64,000 bases of DNA from Glaciecola nitratireducens FR1064 (GTDB lineage: Bacteria > Pseudomonadota > Gammaproteobacteria > Enterobacterales > Alteromonadaceae), in contig NC_016041.1 of NCBI RefSeq assembly GCF_000226565.1, positions 2,170,001-2,234,000 on the forward strand, written 5' to 3'. Both the position numbers and the translations under genes were made by a program. Of the stretch, positions 17,074 through 25,985 are shown piece after piece. Within the stretch, counting starts at the first letter, position 1, and each line of letters opens with the position of its first letter. The notes beneath the pieces are model-generated. The model did not search any database. It was not told the origin of the DNA and saw only the letters and a program-made list of their open reading frames with translations.

Positions 17074-17956
17074 CAGCAACTATAGCACCCTTGCCTACAC
17101 CTTCGAACGCTCTCACTTCTAACTTAACATCGGTCATCGTTTTCAGTTCATCAAACATAAATTGCGCTAAACATTCAACAGTTGAATCGGTCTCAATGAT
17201 TTCACAGGCCTGTTTCTCAATGGCCATTTCAAACTCACCCTGGGATGCTTCGTATTTGAAACAATAGTATTTTTCGTCATTGATATTATCGTGCTGAAAA
17301 CTCAACTCACTTGATGTTACTAAATCCTCATGAGTACCGATGTAAATATCGGCCCATCTTTTTGCCCAATAATTTTGCCACGTTTCACTTTCTTTTCCAT
17401 CTTCAAAAACCAACACTTTTGAACGATGCCCATGCGCAATACGCTGACAGTTACCATCATGTTTTTTAAGTCCGTGAGTGTAGTGATAAAAATCGGTCGG
17501 AATGACTTCTTCACGCAAAAAAAGCTCTACAGAGTGCACATTTTCTGGCAAGTGAATTTTTATGACCTCTTTCAAATACTCTGTTACTGAGCTCATATTG
17601 ACCTCATCAGAGTACACAAATGCATACGCTTCAGGCGGGCAATATAGATGCATACTTTGCGCATTTTCAGCACCGTCATGTTGGTAAGAAAAGTCAACTT
17701 GAACACGTTCATTACTGTCATCGTGGGTGATGGTCGTGCACTGATTTTCAGCCGGTACGACAAGTTTATGATCAACGTATTCATCAATCACGTGCTTGAG
17801 TTCTTTTTTTACTTTACCGAAATCTTGCACCATGCTTTCTTCATTTAATCCGCCATTCAGCAAAATATCGACAATCCAGCTCTCACCGACCATTCCACGT
17901 GTTGGACACAGATAAGAAAAATCCATGACGGTTAAATCGTTTACGAATAATTTCAT
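17066..17956 (-). CDS. Tandem 6-pyruvoyl-tetrahydropterin synthase / QueD-like protein
   Basis: 296 residues, about twice a normal QueD. The N-terminal copy (~1-125) is degenerate (VNDLTVMDFSYLCPTRGMVGESW ... MVQDFGKVK), and the C-terminal copy (~135-296) keeps a His cluster (YTHGLKKHDGNCQRIAHGHRSKV) and the strand STVECLAQFMFDEL with the usual ExxA-like pattern. The MVQDFGKVKK and AHGH elements are family marks of the PTPS/QueD fold (substrate-binding loop and zinc site). Known members make 6-carboxytetrahydropterin for queuosine or act in pterin synthesis, but the catalytic Cys is not placed normally, so activity is uncertain. It lies between yejK (8-nt gap) and the M23 gene (overlap), so it is part of a three-gene operon. 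Confidence 0.8.
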   Translation of the reverse strand: MKLFVNDLTVMDFSYLCPTRGMVGESWIVDILLNGGLNEESMVQDFGKVKKELKHVIDEYVDHKLVVPAENQCTTITHDDSNERVQVDFSYQHDGAENAQSMHLYCPPEAYAFVYSDEVNMSSVTEYLKEVIKIHLPENVHSVELFLREEVIPTDFYHYTHGLKKHDGNCQRIAHGHRSKVLVFEDGKESETWQNYWAKRWADIYIGTHEDLVTSSELSFQHDNINDEKYYCFKYEASQGEFEMAIEKQACEIIETDSTVECLAQFMFDELKTMTDVKLEVRAFEGVGKGAIVADE

Positions 17957-17964
17957 ATCAGCAA

Positions 17965-18984
17965 TTAGCTTCCTTTTGTTGCGCGCAGCAACTGGTCTTT
18001 TAAGTTGGGTGGAATACCGCGGATGGTCAGTGTATCTGTATGCGGATCATACAAAATACGTTCACCTAACAGTGGCCTGTCAAAATTAATCGTTACACCT
18101 CCGCCGGCTCCGCTAAATTTTGCTAATGATTTAATAACAGCGCGATCTGGTTGGAAACTTTGTTCTAGTGGCACTTCTTGCTGGTCGTTAAATGCAGAAA
18201 AAGATTGGCCTGAATCTTCATCTTTCGGTAAAAACTGCGCTATCTCTTCAACGGTAACATCCTCGCCTTCATCTACTTTTTCTTTAAAATAGCTTGCGAC
18301 GGATCCACGATGTTGGTTTTTTTCATACGCATCGCACTGTTCTTGAGACAAGTAATCGTCGACATTTTGCATCAACTGTTTATTTTGCTGCTTAACGTCA
18401 ACCTTTTCCTCGCAGCCGATATACTGCAGGAAGAAATCAGACACTTTTCGGCCCATGCGCCCTTTCAAGAAACTAATATATCTAAATTGTTCAGGCGATA
18501 CCTGCCATTGCGTAATATCAACGCGCACAGCTAACTGCATTTTGCTGAGGTCAAGGTGGTCACTGTAGTCCAAATCCATCTGCTGATTGACAGCCACATG
18601 CTGTTTTGTGTCAATGAGCGCAATGAGTAGATACTGTGTTGCGAGATATTCATATTGACTGAATATTAGAAACCCTGTCTCTATCATTTCTTCCTTTGCT
18701 AAGGTTTGTAGTAGAAATTCGCCACTTTTGACACTAAAAGCATGAAAATCCATTTCGCTTTGTAATACCTGCGACAAGTCATCAGAAAAAGCATTCTCAG
18801 CTTCTTCCGAAAACCCGCCCACGCCCTTTCCTGGCTTGCTATTAAAAGTTGCATGCAGCTGCTGAGCTAAGGTTTCAATATCTTTACTCGCCTCAAAACA
18901 GCTCGAGCGTGGAATAAAATGAAGCTTGCCATCGTCTGACAAATTTAAACGATGAACAACAAATTGGTGAATGAGTGCACTCAT
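17965..18984 (-). CDS. yejK: Nucleoid-associated protein YejK (NdpA)
   Basis: 339 residues, close to the E. coli length of 335. Family features: N-terminal (I)HQFVVHRLNLSDDGKLHFIPRSS, the central GKGVGGF, and C-terminal ITINFDRPLLGERILYD-like region (VTINFDRPLLGERI) and GIPPNLKDQLLR. It is a cytoplasmic protein found in the E. coli nucleoid fraction; its molecular role is poorly defined. It is divergent from yejL-yejM, an arrangement conserved in enterobacteria and relatives, and leads an operon with the QueD-like and M23 genes. Confidence 0.95.
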   Translation of the reverse strand: MSALIHQFVVHRLNLSDDGKLHFIPRSSCFEASKDIETLAQQLHATFNSKPGKGVGGFSEEAENAFSDDLSQVLQSEMDFHAFSVKSGEFLLQTLAKEEMIETGFLIFSQYEYLATQYLLIALIDTKQHVAVNQQMDLDYSDHLDLSKMQLAVRVDITQWQVSPEQFRYISFLKGRMGRKVSDFFLQYIGCEEKVDVKQQNKQLMQNVDDYLSQEQCDAYEKNQHRGSVASYFKEKVDEGEDVTVEEIAQFLPKDEDSGQSFSAFNDQQEVPLEQSFQPDRAVIKSLAKFSGAGGGVTINFDRPLLGERILYDPHTDTLTIRGIPPNLKDQLLRATKGS

Positions 18985-19184
18985 ATACTTAAAAGACTAC
19001 CTTATAAAATGTGCTAAACTTTTGGTTTAGTATCGTATTTACTGTAGTTTACCGATAAGTACCTCGACAATAAACTTAGATTTTCTAAACAATTGTTTGT
19101 GAATGAATAGAGTACCATTATAATCAGCGCTCTGAATCTGGTTAATTGTAACTAGTTTTTCATCAAAAATCACAGGACAGATTA

Positions 19185-19403
19185 ATGCCACAACAATCCC
19201 GATACTCTAATAAAGAGTTTGAAGCGGCCATGCAAGACGTTTTTGACGCCTTAGAAAAAAATAATGCAAACCGAGATTTATCATTAATGGTGTTGGGCAA
19301 TGTGTTATCAAACATATTCACGCAGCATGTCGCGCTTGAAAAAAGAGAAGCAATGGTAGAGCAATTTTGTAATGTATTAAAAAGAGCAGTCAAAGGGAAT
19401 TAA
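19185..19403 (+). CDS. yejL: DUF1414 family protein YejL
   Basis: 72 residues, a normal length. ATG with AGGA about 8 nt upstream. The sequence (MPQQSRYSNKEFEAAMQDVF ... LSLMVLGNVLSNIF) is typical of YejL, a small helical cytoplasmic protein of unknown function. It lies 8 nt before yejM and divergent from yejK, matching the conserved yejKLM order. I see no membrane segment. Confidence 0.93.
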   Translation: MPQQSRYSNKEFEAAMQDVFDALEKNNANRDLSLMVLGNVLSNIFTQHVALEKREAMVEQFCNVLKRAVKGN

Positions 19404-19411
19404 CAACCAAA

Positions 19412-20947
19412 ATGATGTTTAATGAATCGCCAAGACGTAAACAAATAAACGAGCTCGTTGCATGGGGACATTGGTTTGCTCTCGCGAATATTTTGATGGC
19501 ATTGATCATATCATCGGGGTATTTGTTGTCGTCGCCCATTGCAAGCACGCCCGTGAGCATCACTTATACGCTGATAACGTGGGTTGGTCACATTAGTTTT
19601 ATTACGTTCTTCGGCTTCGTGCTCTTGCTATTGCCACTTTGCTACAAAGTGAAGCAGCCTCGCATACTGAAAACCATTGGTTCTGTTATAGCGGCTATTG
19701 GGTTAGCACTCCTTGCGTTTGACGTATTGCTTTACAGTAAGACAGGATTTCACATTACTTTTAGTTCTGCTGCATTACTGCGAAGTGAAACCGAAGGACA
19801 GATGGGCGCATTCAATTGGTTGCAGTGGTTTTATCTTCTATTGCTGATAGTCGTATGGCTGATGTTTCAACTTGTGCTTGCTAATGCTATTCATAAGCGA
19901 ATAAAACGATTTATGAAGGTACATATTGGCGTCTATGTCACAAGTGCGTTCGTAACTTGCTTTATTGGTAGTCATGCAATACACGTATGGGCCGATGCAA
20001 ATTTGTATGCTCCGGTATTGCAACAAGACAATATGCTTCCACTTTCTTATCCAGCAACGGCTAAGACATTGATGTCGCGCATCGGTGTATTCGATCTTCA
20101 GGACTACAAACAACGCCAAAATTTACAATTCAACGATAGTGACATAACGTTCAACTATCCCCCAAAGCCCATTTATTGTTCAGTCGACGCAACGCAGAAA
20201 GTCCTCTTTGTTAGTTTACGCAATGCTTCTCTTTCAACAGAACCTGAAGGCTTGATAGATAATGGTTTCCACTTTGTTAGCGACACATTGAAAAATGATT
20301 ATTTAATGTCGGTCGTGTACGGTTTGCCGCAAGGCTTATTGCCAAGCGTAGCTGGCTCACAGCCGGTTACACTCGCGTTGTCAAAAGCGTTTAATCTTGA
20401 CGTTAGCATGTACAACCATGAAACCAGCAACCAAGACAATGCTGAGCAAAAGCCCTTCTATTCTAGCAATTGGGACGAGTTCACGAAAAAATTAAATGAA
20501 CAACAAAGCGGTTTGTTTATGGCAACGGTCACGAATGAAGAGTTAGCTTCAATCGATTTGCAGGACCTTTCAGCGACTACAAAAATTCTTTTTGTCGCAC
20601 AGCCAGAAAACAGTCCCTATCATAGACTGTATAGCAATTTGCCAATCAAAACGACGATGTCGACTACGGAAGACATTGCGCCCACTATTTTAACGCAACT
20701 CGGCTGTAACGCGGCGCCAAATAACTATACGATTGGCCAAGCATTGCAGTCACCAACCCGAGCTTGGGCAGTCAGCTCGCAGGGTAGACATTTAATTGTT
20801 GTACACAAAGGCTTAATTACGGAAGTGAGTAAGGATGGTAGTTTTGAAATTCGAGATTATATGACGAACGAAAAAGTCCTGACTGAAATCGACACTAACC
20901 TGTTAAGTCGTTCAATTAAGCACATTACTGCTTTTTCAAAACAGTAA
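19412..20947 (+). CDS. yejM: YejM/PbgA/LapC-like inner-membrane protein with degenerate sulfatase domain
   Basis: 511 residues, about 75 shorter than E. coli YejM (586). Residues ~15-185 hold five hydrophobic segments of the DUF3413 type (NELVAWGHWFALANILMALIISSGYL ... ), then a linker and a periplasmic alkaline-phosphatase/sulfatase-like domain (~235-500). The metal-binding and nucleophile motifs of true sulfatases are not visible, in line with YejM being a pseudo-enzyme. In E. coli the protein controls LPS synthesis by signalling through LapB to FtsH and LpxC. Here the periplasmic domain is strongly divergent and shortened. Assignment rests on the N-terminal domain and on synteny with yejL and yejK. 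Confidence 0.9.
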   Translation: MMFNESPRRKQINELVAWGHWFALANILMALIISSGYLLSSPIASTPVSITYTLITWVGHISFITFFGFVLLLLPLCYKVKQPRILKTIGSVIAAIGLALLAFDVLLYSKTGFHITFSSAALLRSETEGQMGAFNWLQWFYLLLLIVVWLMFQLVLANAIHKRIKRFMKVHIGVYVTSAFVTCFIGSHAIHVWADANLYAPVLQQDNMLPLSYPATAKTLMSRIGVFDLQDYKQRQNLQFNDSDITFNYPPKPIYCSVDATQKVLFVSLRNASLSTEPEGLIDNGFHFVSDTLKNDYLMSVVYGLPQGLLPSVAGSQPVTLALSKAFNLDVSMYNHETSNQDNAEQKPFYSSNWDEFTKKLNEQQSGLFMATVTNEELASIDLQDLSATTKILFVAQPENSPYHRLYSNLPIKTTMSTTEDIAPTILTQLGCNAAPNNYTIGQALQSPTRAWAVSSQGRHLIVVHKGLITEVSKDGSFEIRDYMTNEKVLTEIDTNLLSRSIKHITAFSKQ

Positions 20948-20976
20948 GCAACACATTCAAAGCATTGTAGAAGGTC

Positions 20977-21009
20977 ACGCCTTAATGGAAAAGGAGTTAC
21001 TTAAGGCGT
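20977..21009. terminator. Hairpin between convergent yejM and SBP genes
   Basis: ACGCCTTAA (20977-20985) and TTAAGGCGT (21001-21009) form a perfect 9-bp stem with a 15-nt loop. There is no strong U-tract on either side (ACTTTCG), so it is a weak or Rho-assisted terminator at best. Confidence 0.4.
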
Positions 21010-21023
21010 ACTTTCGATAGTTC

Positions 21024-22076
21024 CTACATGAGTTCAATATGCATATTGCGCACAAAAAGCTCTTTTCCAACATGCGGTCCATTTAGCAACACCACCTTGC
21101 TTAAATCCATCATGTTTTTGTATATTCGGTCAGTGTTTGAGGGATGCACTATTTTGCTACTCCACTCTATTACTAGTGCCTGAGTACCCTGCGGTAGCGT
21201 ATAGTAAGCAATGTCATTACCAGACTCTGCCGTTTGACCAATAATCAGCGGATAACCTTCGGTGGTAATCAATTTAGCAACATCAACAGGAGCAGCTTCA
21301 ACTACAGAAGCAGTAGGTAAACTAGATACTCCTTCCTTAGTTAAATAGGCCAACACCCTGTCCAACTTTTCTATCACTCTCTTCCCTACTGGATTTTTAG
21401 CTGCTATCACGTGCAAACTAGAGGTTTCCATTATGCCGTCAAGTGCAATAATCAGCTGTTTACGGTGTGAAAAATAGTCGTTTAATTGTTGAACCATCAC
21501 ACCCTCAGTCATGGGTAAAACATCGATCACGTTGTTAAACAATGCGGTTAAAGCCTGCTTCTCACTAGCGAAAACAGTCGCCTCAGTTAACTCTTTGTCA
21601 ATCGACTCACCATAGCTATACCCAGACACGCGCCCTATCCGTTTTTTGTCTGCATAAGCTTGTTGCGCTGCGTCTGATGTAAGATATTGACGGTTAAAAT
21701 ACACCTTGCTGGTCACTGAAAAAATAGGTTGTGAAAACAGTACCTCTTGACTTCTTTGAGGTGTTTTAAAATAAGGAAACGATAAAACCGCTTTTTGATT
21801 TTTTACTTTCAAATAGGATAATTCATAGGGCATATATTGCCAGCTTGTTTTGGTGCCTTCAAAGTCATACAAGATCTCAATCAGTCGCGCGGCAGAGCCG
21901 CTCTTTTCACCCTCAGCATTAATATAAGGGGGCCAGCTATCTGTTAATATAATGAGTTTTTCATTTCCATGCGCAGGCACAAAAAAGCAAGATAATGACA
22001 ATAGTAATAATGAACACCGAGTAAATCTTTTTGCAAGCCCTGTAGATATCGTATTTGTTAACGCTAATCTCATCAT
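21024..22076 (-). CDS. Periplasmic SBP_bac_3-type solute-binding protein
   Basis: 350 residues; ATGATG at 22076 with GAGG 8 nt upstream. A signal peptide (CSLLLLSLSCFFVPAHG) precedes a family-3 extracellular solute-binding domain (~38-265: LIILTDSWPPYINAEGEKSGSAARLIEIL ... ). The last ~80 residues (from about 268) fall outside the SBP fold and I do not recognise them. No ABC permease or ATPase is adjacent, so transport is unlikely; orphan SBPs in Alteromonadales often feed signalling proteins. It follows the 406-residue membrane protein gene by 5 nt, so the two are co-transcribed and perhaps act together. Confidence 0.8.
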   Translation of the reverse strand: MMRLALTNTISTGLAKRFTRCSLLLLSLSCFFVPAHGNEKLIILTDSWPPYINAEGEKSGSAARLIEILYDFEGTKTSWQYMPYELSYLKVKNQKAVLSFPYFKTPQRSQEVLFSQPIFSVTSKVYFNRQYLTSDAAQQAYADKKRIGRVSGYSYGESIDKELTEATVFASEKQALTALFNNVIDVLPMTEGVMVQQLNDYFSHRKQLIIALDGIMETSSLHVIAAKNPVGKRVIEKLDRVLAYLTKEGVSSLPTASVVEAAPVDVAKLITTEGYPLIIGQTAESGNDIAYYTLPQGTQALVIEWSSKIVHPSNTDRIYKNMMDLSKVVLLNGPHVGKELFVRNMHIELM

Positions 22077-22081
22077 TCTTG

Positions 22082-23302
22082 CTACCTCGACTTAATGATT
22101 TTATAAACAAATACCAGTAATAGCGTCAGAAAAAAACCTGAGCCAAACATTACGTCGGTATCAATTTCAGCAATGAATTGCAGCATAAATGAACGACTGT
22201 CGTCATTATAATCAAGCGTAGGACGCGACATCATTTCTCGGCTTAGCTCAGTAAGATAAAGTGACAGCTCAAACACAGTGAAGAAGCTTAATGCAACCAG
22301 CAGTAAGTCGGTCAGCAACGAGCTTCGCTCCCGTTTTTTATTTTCTGTTTCATCAATTTTACTAGTGCAAATTTCAATCATACGCTGGCCGTTTGCGCTT
22401 AACGCTTCATAATTCCAGCATTCCAGTATATTCACTAAAATAAGCCTTTTAGACTGTGTCAAATAATTCAAGTGATCGTGAAAGGCAACCTGATGCAGAC
22501 GCGACGTTACCCGACTACGACTAAGTATGGTCTGCGCGTCGTTCTTTTTATTTCCGTTGTAAGCAGAATCAATAGCCTGTTTGAGATGCTTATTGCAGTT
22601 TTCCTGAGCTGCATAATAATATTGCGCTAAAATCATCGCATCGATACGCTCATCATTTACCTCAGTATTGATAATGACGTAGTTTAGCCAGGTTAAAGAA
22701 AATGATTTGTGACCTGAAATAATATCAGCAGCGTCCTTAGGACGATGCGTGTGTTTGAGCCACTCCGTAATAAGTGTTTTGATGCGTTGGCTTTCTATTT
22801 CTGGTTTTTTTAATAAAATTGCGCGTGACACCCATAAAATTTGAGCTTCTTTATTAGCGCTATGATCCATATGCAGAAAGTCGCCTAAATGCTTGCTGCT
22901 GATATGTGTAATGGATTCGATGAATGCAGAATATATATCTTTAATAGCCGCTATCGTTGCATCCTGACCCGCTTGTTCAAGTGCCTTTACATTGTCAGAA
23001 TAATCAACTGTTATATCAAGTACGGCGATACCAATATTGTTGGGAAAAACATGTATCTGCAAATTAGGGTTAAGTTGCTTATTGCTCCAAGTGAACAGCC
23101 TGTTGTCCCAGCTATCACTATCAATAGATTCATATTCCGTTCTTTTCGCCGACGCCATGGGTGACAGATCGTCTTCAAACTGATCATGAATAAGACTTGT
23201 AAAAGCGGAGAATTCAGCGGATGAACGGTCAACGCCAGTTTTTAGTTCGATTGGGATGTAAACAGGTGCGATTGTTCGGATGCTGATTGGCAATGGTTCC
23301 AT
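22082..23302 (-). CDS. Unrecognised protein with two C-terminal membrane segments
   Basis: 406 residues. No family recognised. Residues 1-320 are soluble-looking, mixed alpha/beta then strongly helical (~120-320). Two hydrophobic segments follow: ~325-350 (SLLTDLLLVALSFFTVFELSLYL) and ~382-403 (FGSGFFLTLLLVFVYKII), with a short basic tail, so the bulk of the protein is probably cytoplasmic and C-anchored. No signal peptide. It precedes the SBP gene by 5 nt. The pairing of a cytoplasmic-plus-TM protein with a periplasmic SBP would fit a sensor system, but nothing in the sequence proves this. Confidence 0.7.
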   Translation of the reverse strand: MEPLPISIRTIAPVYIPIELKTGVDRSSAEFSAFTSLIHDQFEDDLSPMASAKRTEYESIDSDSWDNRLFTWSNKQLNPNLQIHVFPNNIGIAVLDITVDYSDNVKALEQAGQDATIAAIKDIYSAFIESITHISSKHLGDFLHMDHSANKEAQILWVSRAILLKKPEIESQRIKTLITEWLKHTHRPKDAADIISGHKSFSLTWLNYVIINTEVNDERIDAMILAQYYYAAQENCNKHLKQAIDSAYNGNKKNDAQTILSRSRVTSRLHQVAFHDHLNYLTQSKRLILVNILECWNYEALSANGQRMIEICTSKIDETENKKRERSSLLTDLLLVALSFFTVFELSLYLTELSREMMSRPTLDYNDDSRSFMLQFIAEIDTDVMFGSGFFLTLLLVFVYKIIKSR

Positions 23303-23445
23303 CGTGCAGAGTCCTTTTGCGTTTTGAGCCCCTTACAATATTTTTACTATAGCGGCGTTTTTAAGTAGCCAGAAGGATAAAAGCTAATCCGAGACAATGC
23401 AAGGGCTATTGATTTTATTGGTTTTGTTTAAAATATCGCTGTGGA

Positions 23446-24021
23446 TTATCGTGCTAATATTGTCGACAGGCTATGCGTTACAGCAATCGATGTTTTCCCT
23501 GATAAACGTGATGTAGCAGTTAGTGCTAGGGCGCTTTTCTTATTGGCATCCTCACATTCAATGTTAAACCAAACAGCGTGGCCAAGACCTGCCGTCATCG
23601 CAGCCTCCATGTCTGAAAGTTTATCTCCAACCATGATGCTGTTTGCTAAGCTTATATCGTGTTTTACAGCCGCAGTGATTAGCATCCCAGCTTTGGGCTT
23701 CCGGCATTCACACACCTGTCGATATTGCTCTAGTTTTGCCTCTGGGTGGTGCGGGCAAAAAAGCACATCATCGATAACAGCACTCTTTTCGGCAAATTGT
23801 GACACCATCCATGCACTTAGGCGTTCAAAGTCAGCCTCGGTGTACATACCGCGACCTATTCCAGACTGATTAGTAACAACAATTACTTTATAGCCTTGCT
23901 CATTGGCGCGTTGAACTAAATCGAAAATGCCATCAATAAATTCAAAATCTGTTGTGAGGTGGACATAGCCATGATTAACGTTGATAACACCATCCCGATC
24001 TAAAAATAACGCCTTGTTCAT
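23446..24021 (-). CDS. gmhB: D-glycero-beta-D-manno-heptose 1,7-bisphosphate 7-phosphatase
   Basis: 191 residues, normal for GmhB. HAD motif I is at the N-terminus (LFLDRDGVIN, nucleophile D8 and acid/base D10), motif II is VVTNQSG, and motif IV is VGDKLSDMEAA. The zinc-binding insertion of the histidinol-phosphatase/GmhB group is present (CPHHPE ... CECRKP). The enzyme removes the C7 phosphate in ADP-L-glycero-D-manno-heptose synthesis for LPS inner core. It overlaps the rlmA stop by 4 nt (ATGA) and so is translationally coupled to it. Confidence 0.93.
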   Translation of the reverse strand: MNKALFLDRDGVINVNHGYVHLTTDFEFIDGIFDLVQRANEQGYKVIVVTNQSGIGRGMYTEADFERLSAWMVSQFAEKSAVIDDVLFCPHHPEAKLEQYRQVCECRKPKAGMLITAAVKHDISLANSIMVGDKLSDMEAAMTAGLGHAVWFNIECEDANKKSALALTATSRLSGKTSIAVTHSLSTILAR

Positions 24022-25028
24022 AAGCCTCCTTCTGTCTCAGCACAGCTATCTTGTGAAACCTTTGTCTTGTTTGCATCACTCGTTAAAAGGTCAGCTTCAG
24101 AAGCGTTTTGTAGTGCTGCCGATGATTTGTTTAGTTGCCATACCGTAATAGTGAAATCGGCTGTAACCTGAAGTAACTCTTGCTGGATCAGTGCGCGTTG
24201 TTGAGCATTAGTTTTCCAATAAAAGGGGGTCATTTGTAACAGTGCTGAGCGTACTTCAGGACTGCTTAATGCCACACAAAAATTAAGTTGGTGCCGTTCA
24301 GCAATCTCAAAACTCGACAAGTTAGCGGCGTTTTCTTCATGTAATTGAGGGTTCTCATAAACCAGCTCTTTCAATTCAAATAAATGTTTTGCTCCTGGGT
24401 CAACCGTAATAACGATTCCATTTGAACGTAAAACCCGAGCATATTCGCTAGCACATGCCGGCGCAAAAACTTGTAAAATAACGTCTTGAGAATGGTGCAA
24501 AACTGGGATGTTTATGGTGGATGCAACAACCAATTGTTTATCTTTATTTCTCTTTGCGGCGGCAATCACTGCAGCCTTCGATATATCGTGTCCAGCAAAG
24601 GAATAATTAGTCGAATTATGGTTTACATCTGGGTCTAAAAGCAATTTAGAAAGCTCGTCAATGTAGTAACCTTCACCGCACCCGGAATCGTATACCATCA
24701 CTGGGCTGCCGGGAGGATTATCGGGGTTACGCAGCACCTCAAAATCATTACTATTAGCAAGCATTATATCGCTAATAACATTTGACAGCTTTACAACCAA
24801 CGCTTGGTACGGTTTTTCAGCAAAAAAGGTAGTTCTGGCAGCCACCATTTCGGCATCGTCACCTGGCATTTTCGAGCGCTTATTTTGCACAGGAAGCAAA
24901 TTAACGTAACCCTGTTTGGCCTTATCAAAAGTGTGATTATTGTCACATGACCAGGTTTTCAAGGGGCTGTTAAGCGCATCATCTTGATGTGTTTTTAGAG
25001 GTAATTTACAAAGTGGGCATTGCCACAT
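24018..25028 (-). CDS. rlmA: 23S rRNA (guanine745-N1)-methyltransferase RlmA
   Basis: 336 residues, longer than the E. coli enzyme (about 269). The N-terminal zinc finger (CPLCKLPL ... WSCDNNHTF) and the family segment AKQGYVNLLPVQ are followed by a SAM-binding domain (VYDSGCGEGYYIDEL) and the C-terminal FYWKT region. The extra length comes mainly from a loop near residues 95-145 and a tail after ~305. The enzyme methylates G745 of 23S rRNA. It is the first gene of a two-gene unit with gmhB, with a 4-nt overlap. Confidence 0.92.
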   Translation of the reverse strand: MWQCPLCKLPLKTHQDDALNSPLKTWSCDNNHTFDKAKQGYVNLLPVQNKRSKMPGDDAEMVAARTTFFAEKPYQALVVKLSNVISDIMLANSNDFEVLRNPDNPPGSPVMVYDSGCGEGYYIDELSKLLLDPDVNHNSTNYSFAGHDISKAAVIAAAKRNKDKQLVVASTINIPVLHHSQDVILQVFAPACASEYARVLRSNGIVITVDPGAKHLFELKELVYENPQLHEENAANLSSFEIAERHQLNFCVALSSPEVRSALLQMTPFYWKTNAQQRALIQQELLQVTADFTITVWQLNKSSAALQNASEADLLTSDANKTKVSQDSCAETEGGL

Positions 25029-25097
25029 AATTATAAAAACTTAGTTCATTAATTTGAGGGCATGATACCACACCCTCATAAAAACTCAGCAGACCTG

Positions 25098-25985
25098 TTA
25101 GCCGTGTTTATAAGCGTTAAATACGCTAGAAAAATCTAATCTGCCATTACCTGCATTACCATGCATTTGAAATATTGATTTAGCTAATTGACCTAAGGGA
25201 ACGACAGATTCGTTATTTGCTGCTGTGCTCATGGCCAGTCCAAGATCTTTGTTCATCAAGTCGACCAAAAAACCGCCTTGATAGTCGTTTGAAGATGGCA
25301 CATTTGGCATGACGCCTGGACACGGATTGTACAATTCCAATGTCCAGTTTCGACCTGAGCTTTGTAGCATGATATCTGACATAACTTTCGGATCTAAACC
25401 GTTATCAATACCCATTTGCAGTGCTTCTGACGTGCCGGCCATTAAAATGGCAAGCAGCATATTATTGCAAATTTTCGCAACTTGTCCGGCTCCAACATCG
25501 CCCGCGTGAAATATGTTTTTTCCCATCGCCTGCAGACAAGTATGGGCTTCGTCGAAGTCTGCTTTGTCGCCGCCGACGATAAACGTCAGGGTGCCCGCTG
25601 CAGCCCCTGCTACGCCGCCAGATACAGGTGCATCAATAAAACGATGACCATGTGACTTTAGCTGCTTGCCAATGCTTATCGCAGAGCTTGACTCAATTGT
25701 ACTGCAGTCAATAAATAGAGCCTTACCTGTAAGATGATTAACAATACCATCGTCATCAAAATACAGTGATTCAACATGTTTACCTGCTGGCAGCATCGAT
25801 ATAACGATATCTGCGTTTTCAACAGCTTCAGCCACACTTTTACTTGGCTTTGCGCCAGCATCCGCTAGCAGCTGAACCTGCGATTCAACAAGGTCAAAAA
25901 CAGTAACATTCAGCTGCGCTTTGACCAAGTTTTTAGCCATTGACGCTCCCATATTGCCCAATCCAAAAAATGCAATATTAGTCAT
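25098..25985 (-). CDS. mmsB: 3-hydroxyisobutyrate dehydrogenase
   Basis: 295 residues from the ATG at 25985, which has GGAG at 6 nt; the longer frame from 26123 lies inside the upstream gene. Rossmann motif GLGNMG at 8-13, the substrate motif DAPVSGGVAGA (~118-128) and catalytic K171 (GQVAKICNN) are all present. It oxidises 3-hydroxyisobutyrate to methylmalonate semialdehyde with NAD+ in valine degradation. Its start overlaps the stop of the hydrolase gene by 8 nt. Last gene of the valine operon. Confidence 0.96.
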   Translation of the reverse strand: MTNIAFFGLGNMGASMAKNLVKAQLNVTVFDLVESQVQLLADAGAKPSKSVAEAVENADIVISMLPAGKHVESLYFDDDGIVNHLTGKALFIDCSTIESSSAISIGKQLKSHGHRFIDAPVSGGVAGAAAGTLTFIVGGDKADFDEAHTCLQAMGKNIFHAGDVGAGQVAKICNNMLLAILMAGTSEALQMGIDNGLDPKVMSDIMLQSSGRNWTLELYNPCPGVMPNVPSSNDYQGGFLVDLMNKDLGLAMSTAANNESVVPLGQLAKSIFQMHGNAGNGRLDFSSVFNAYKHG

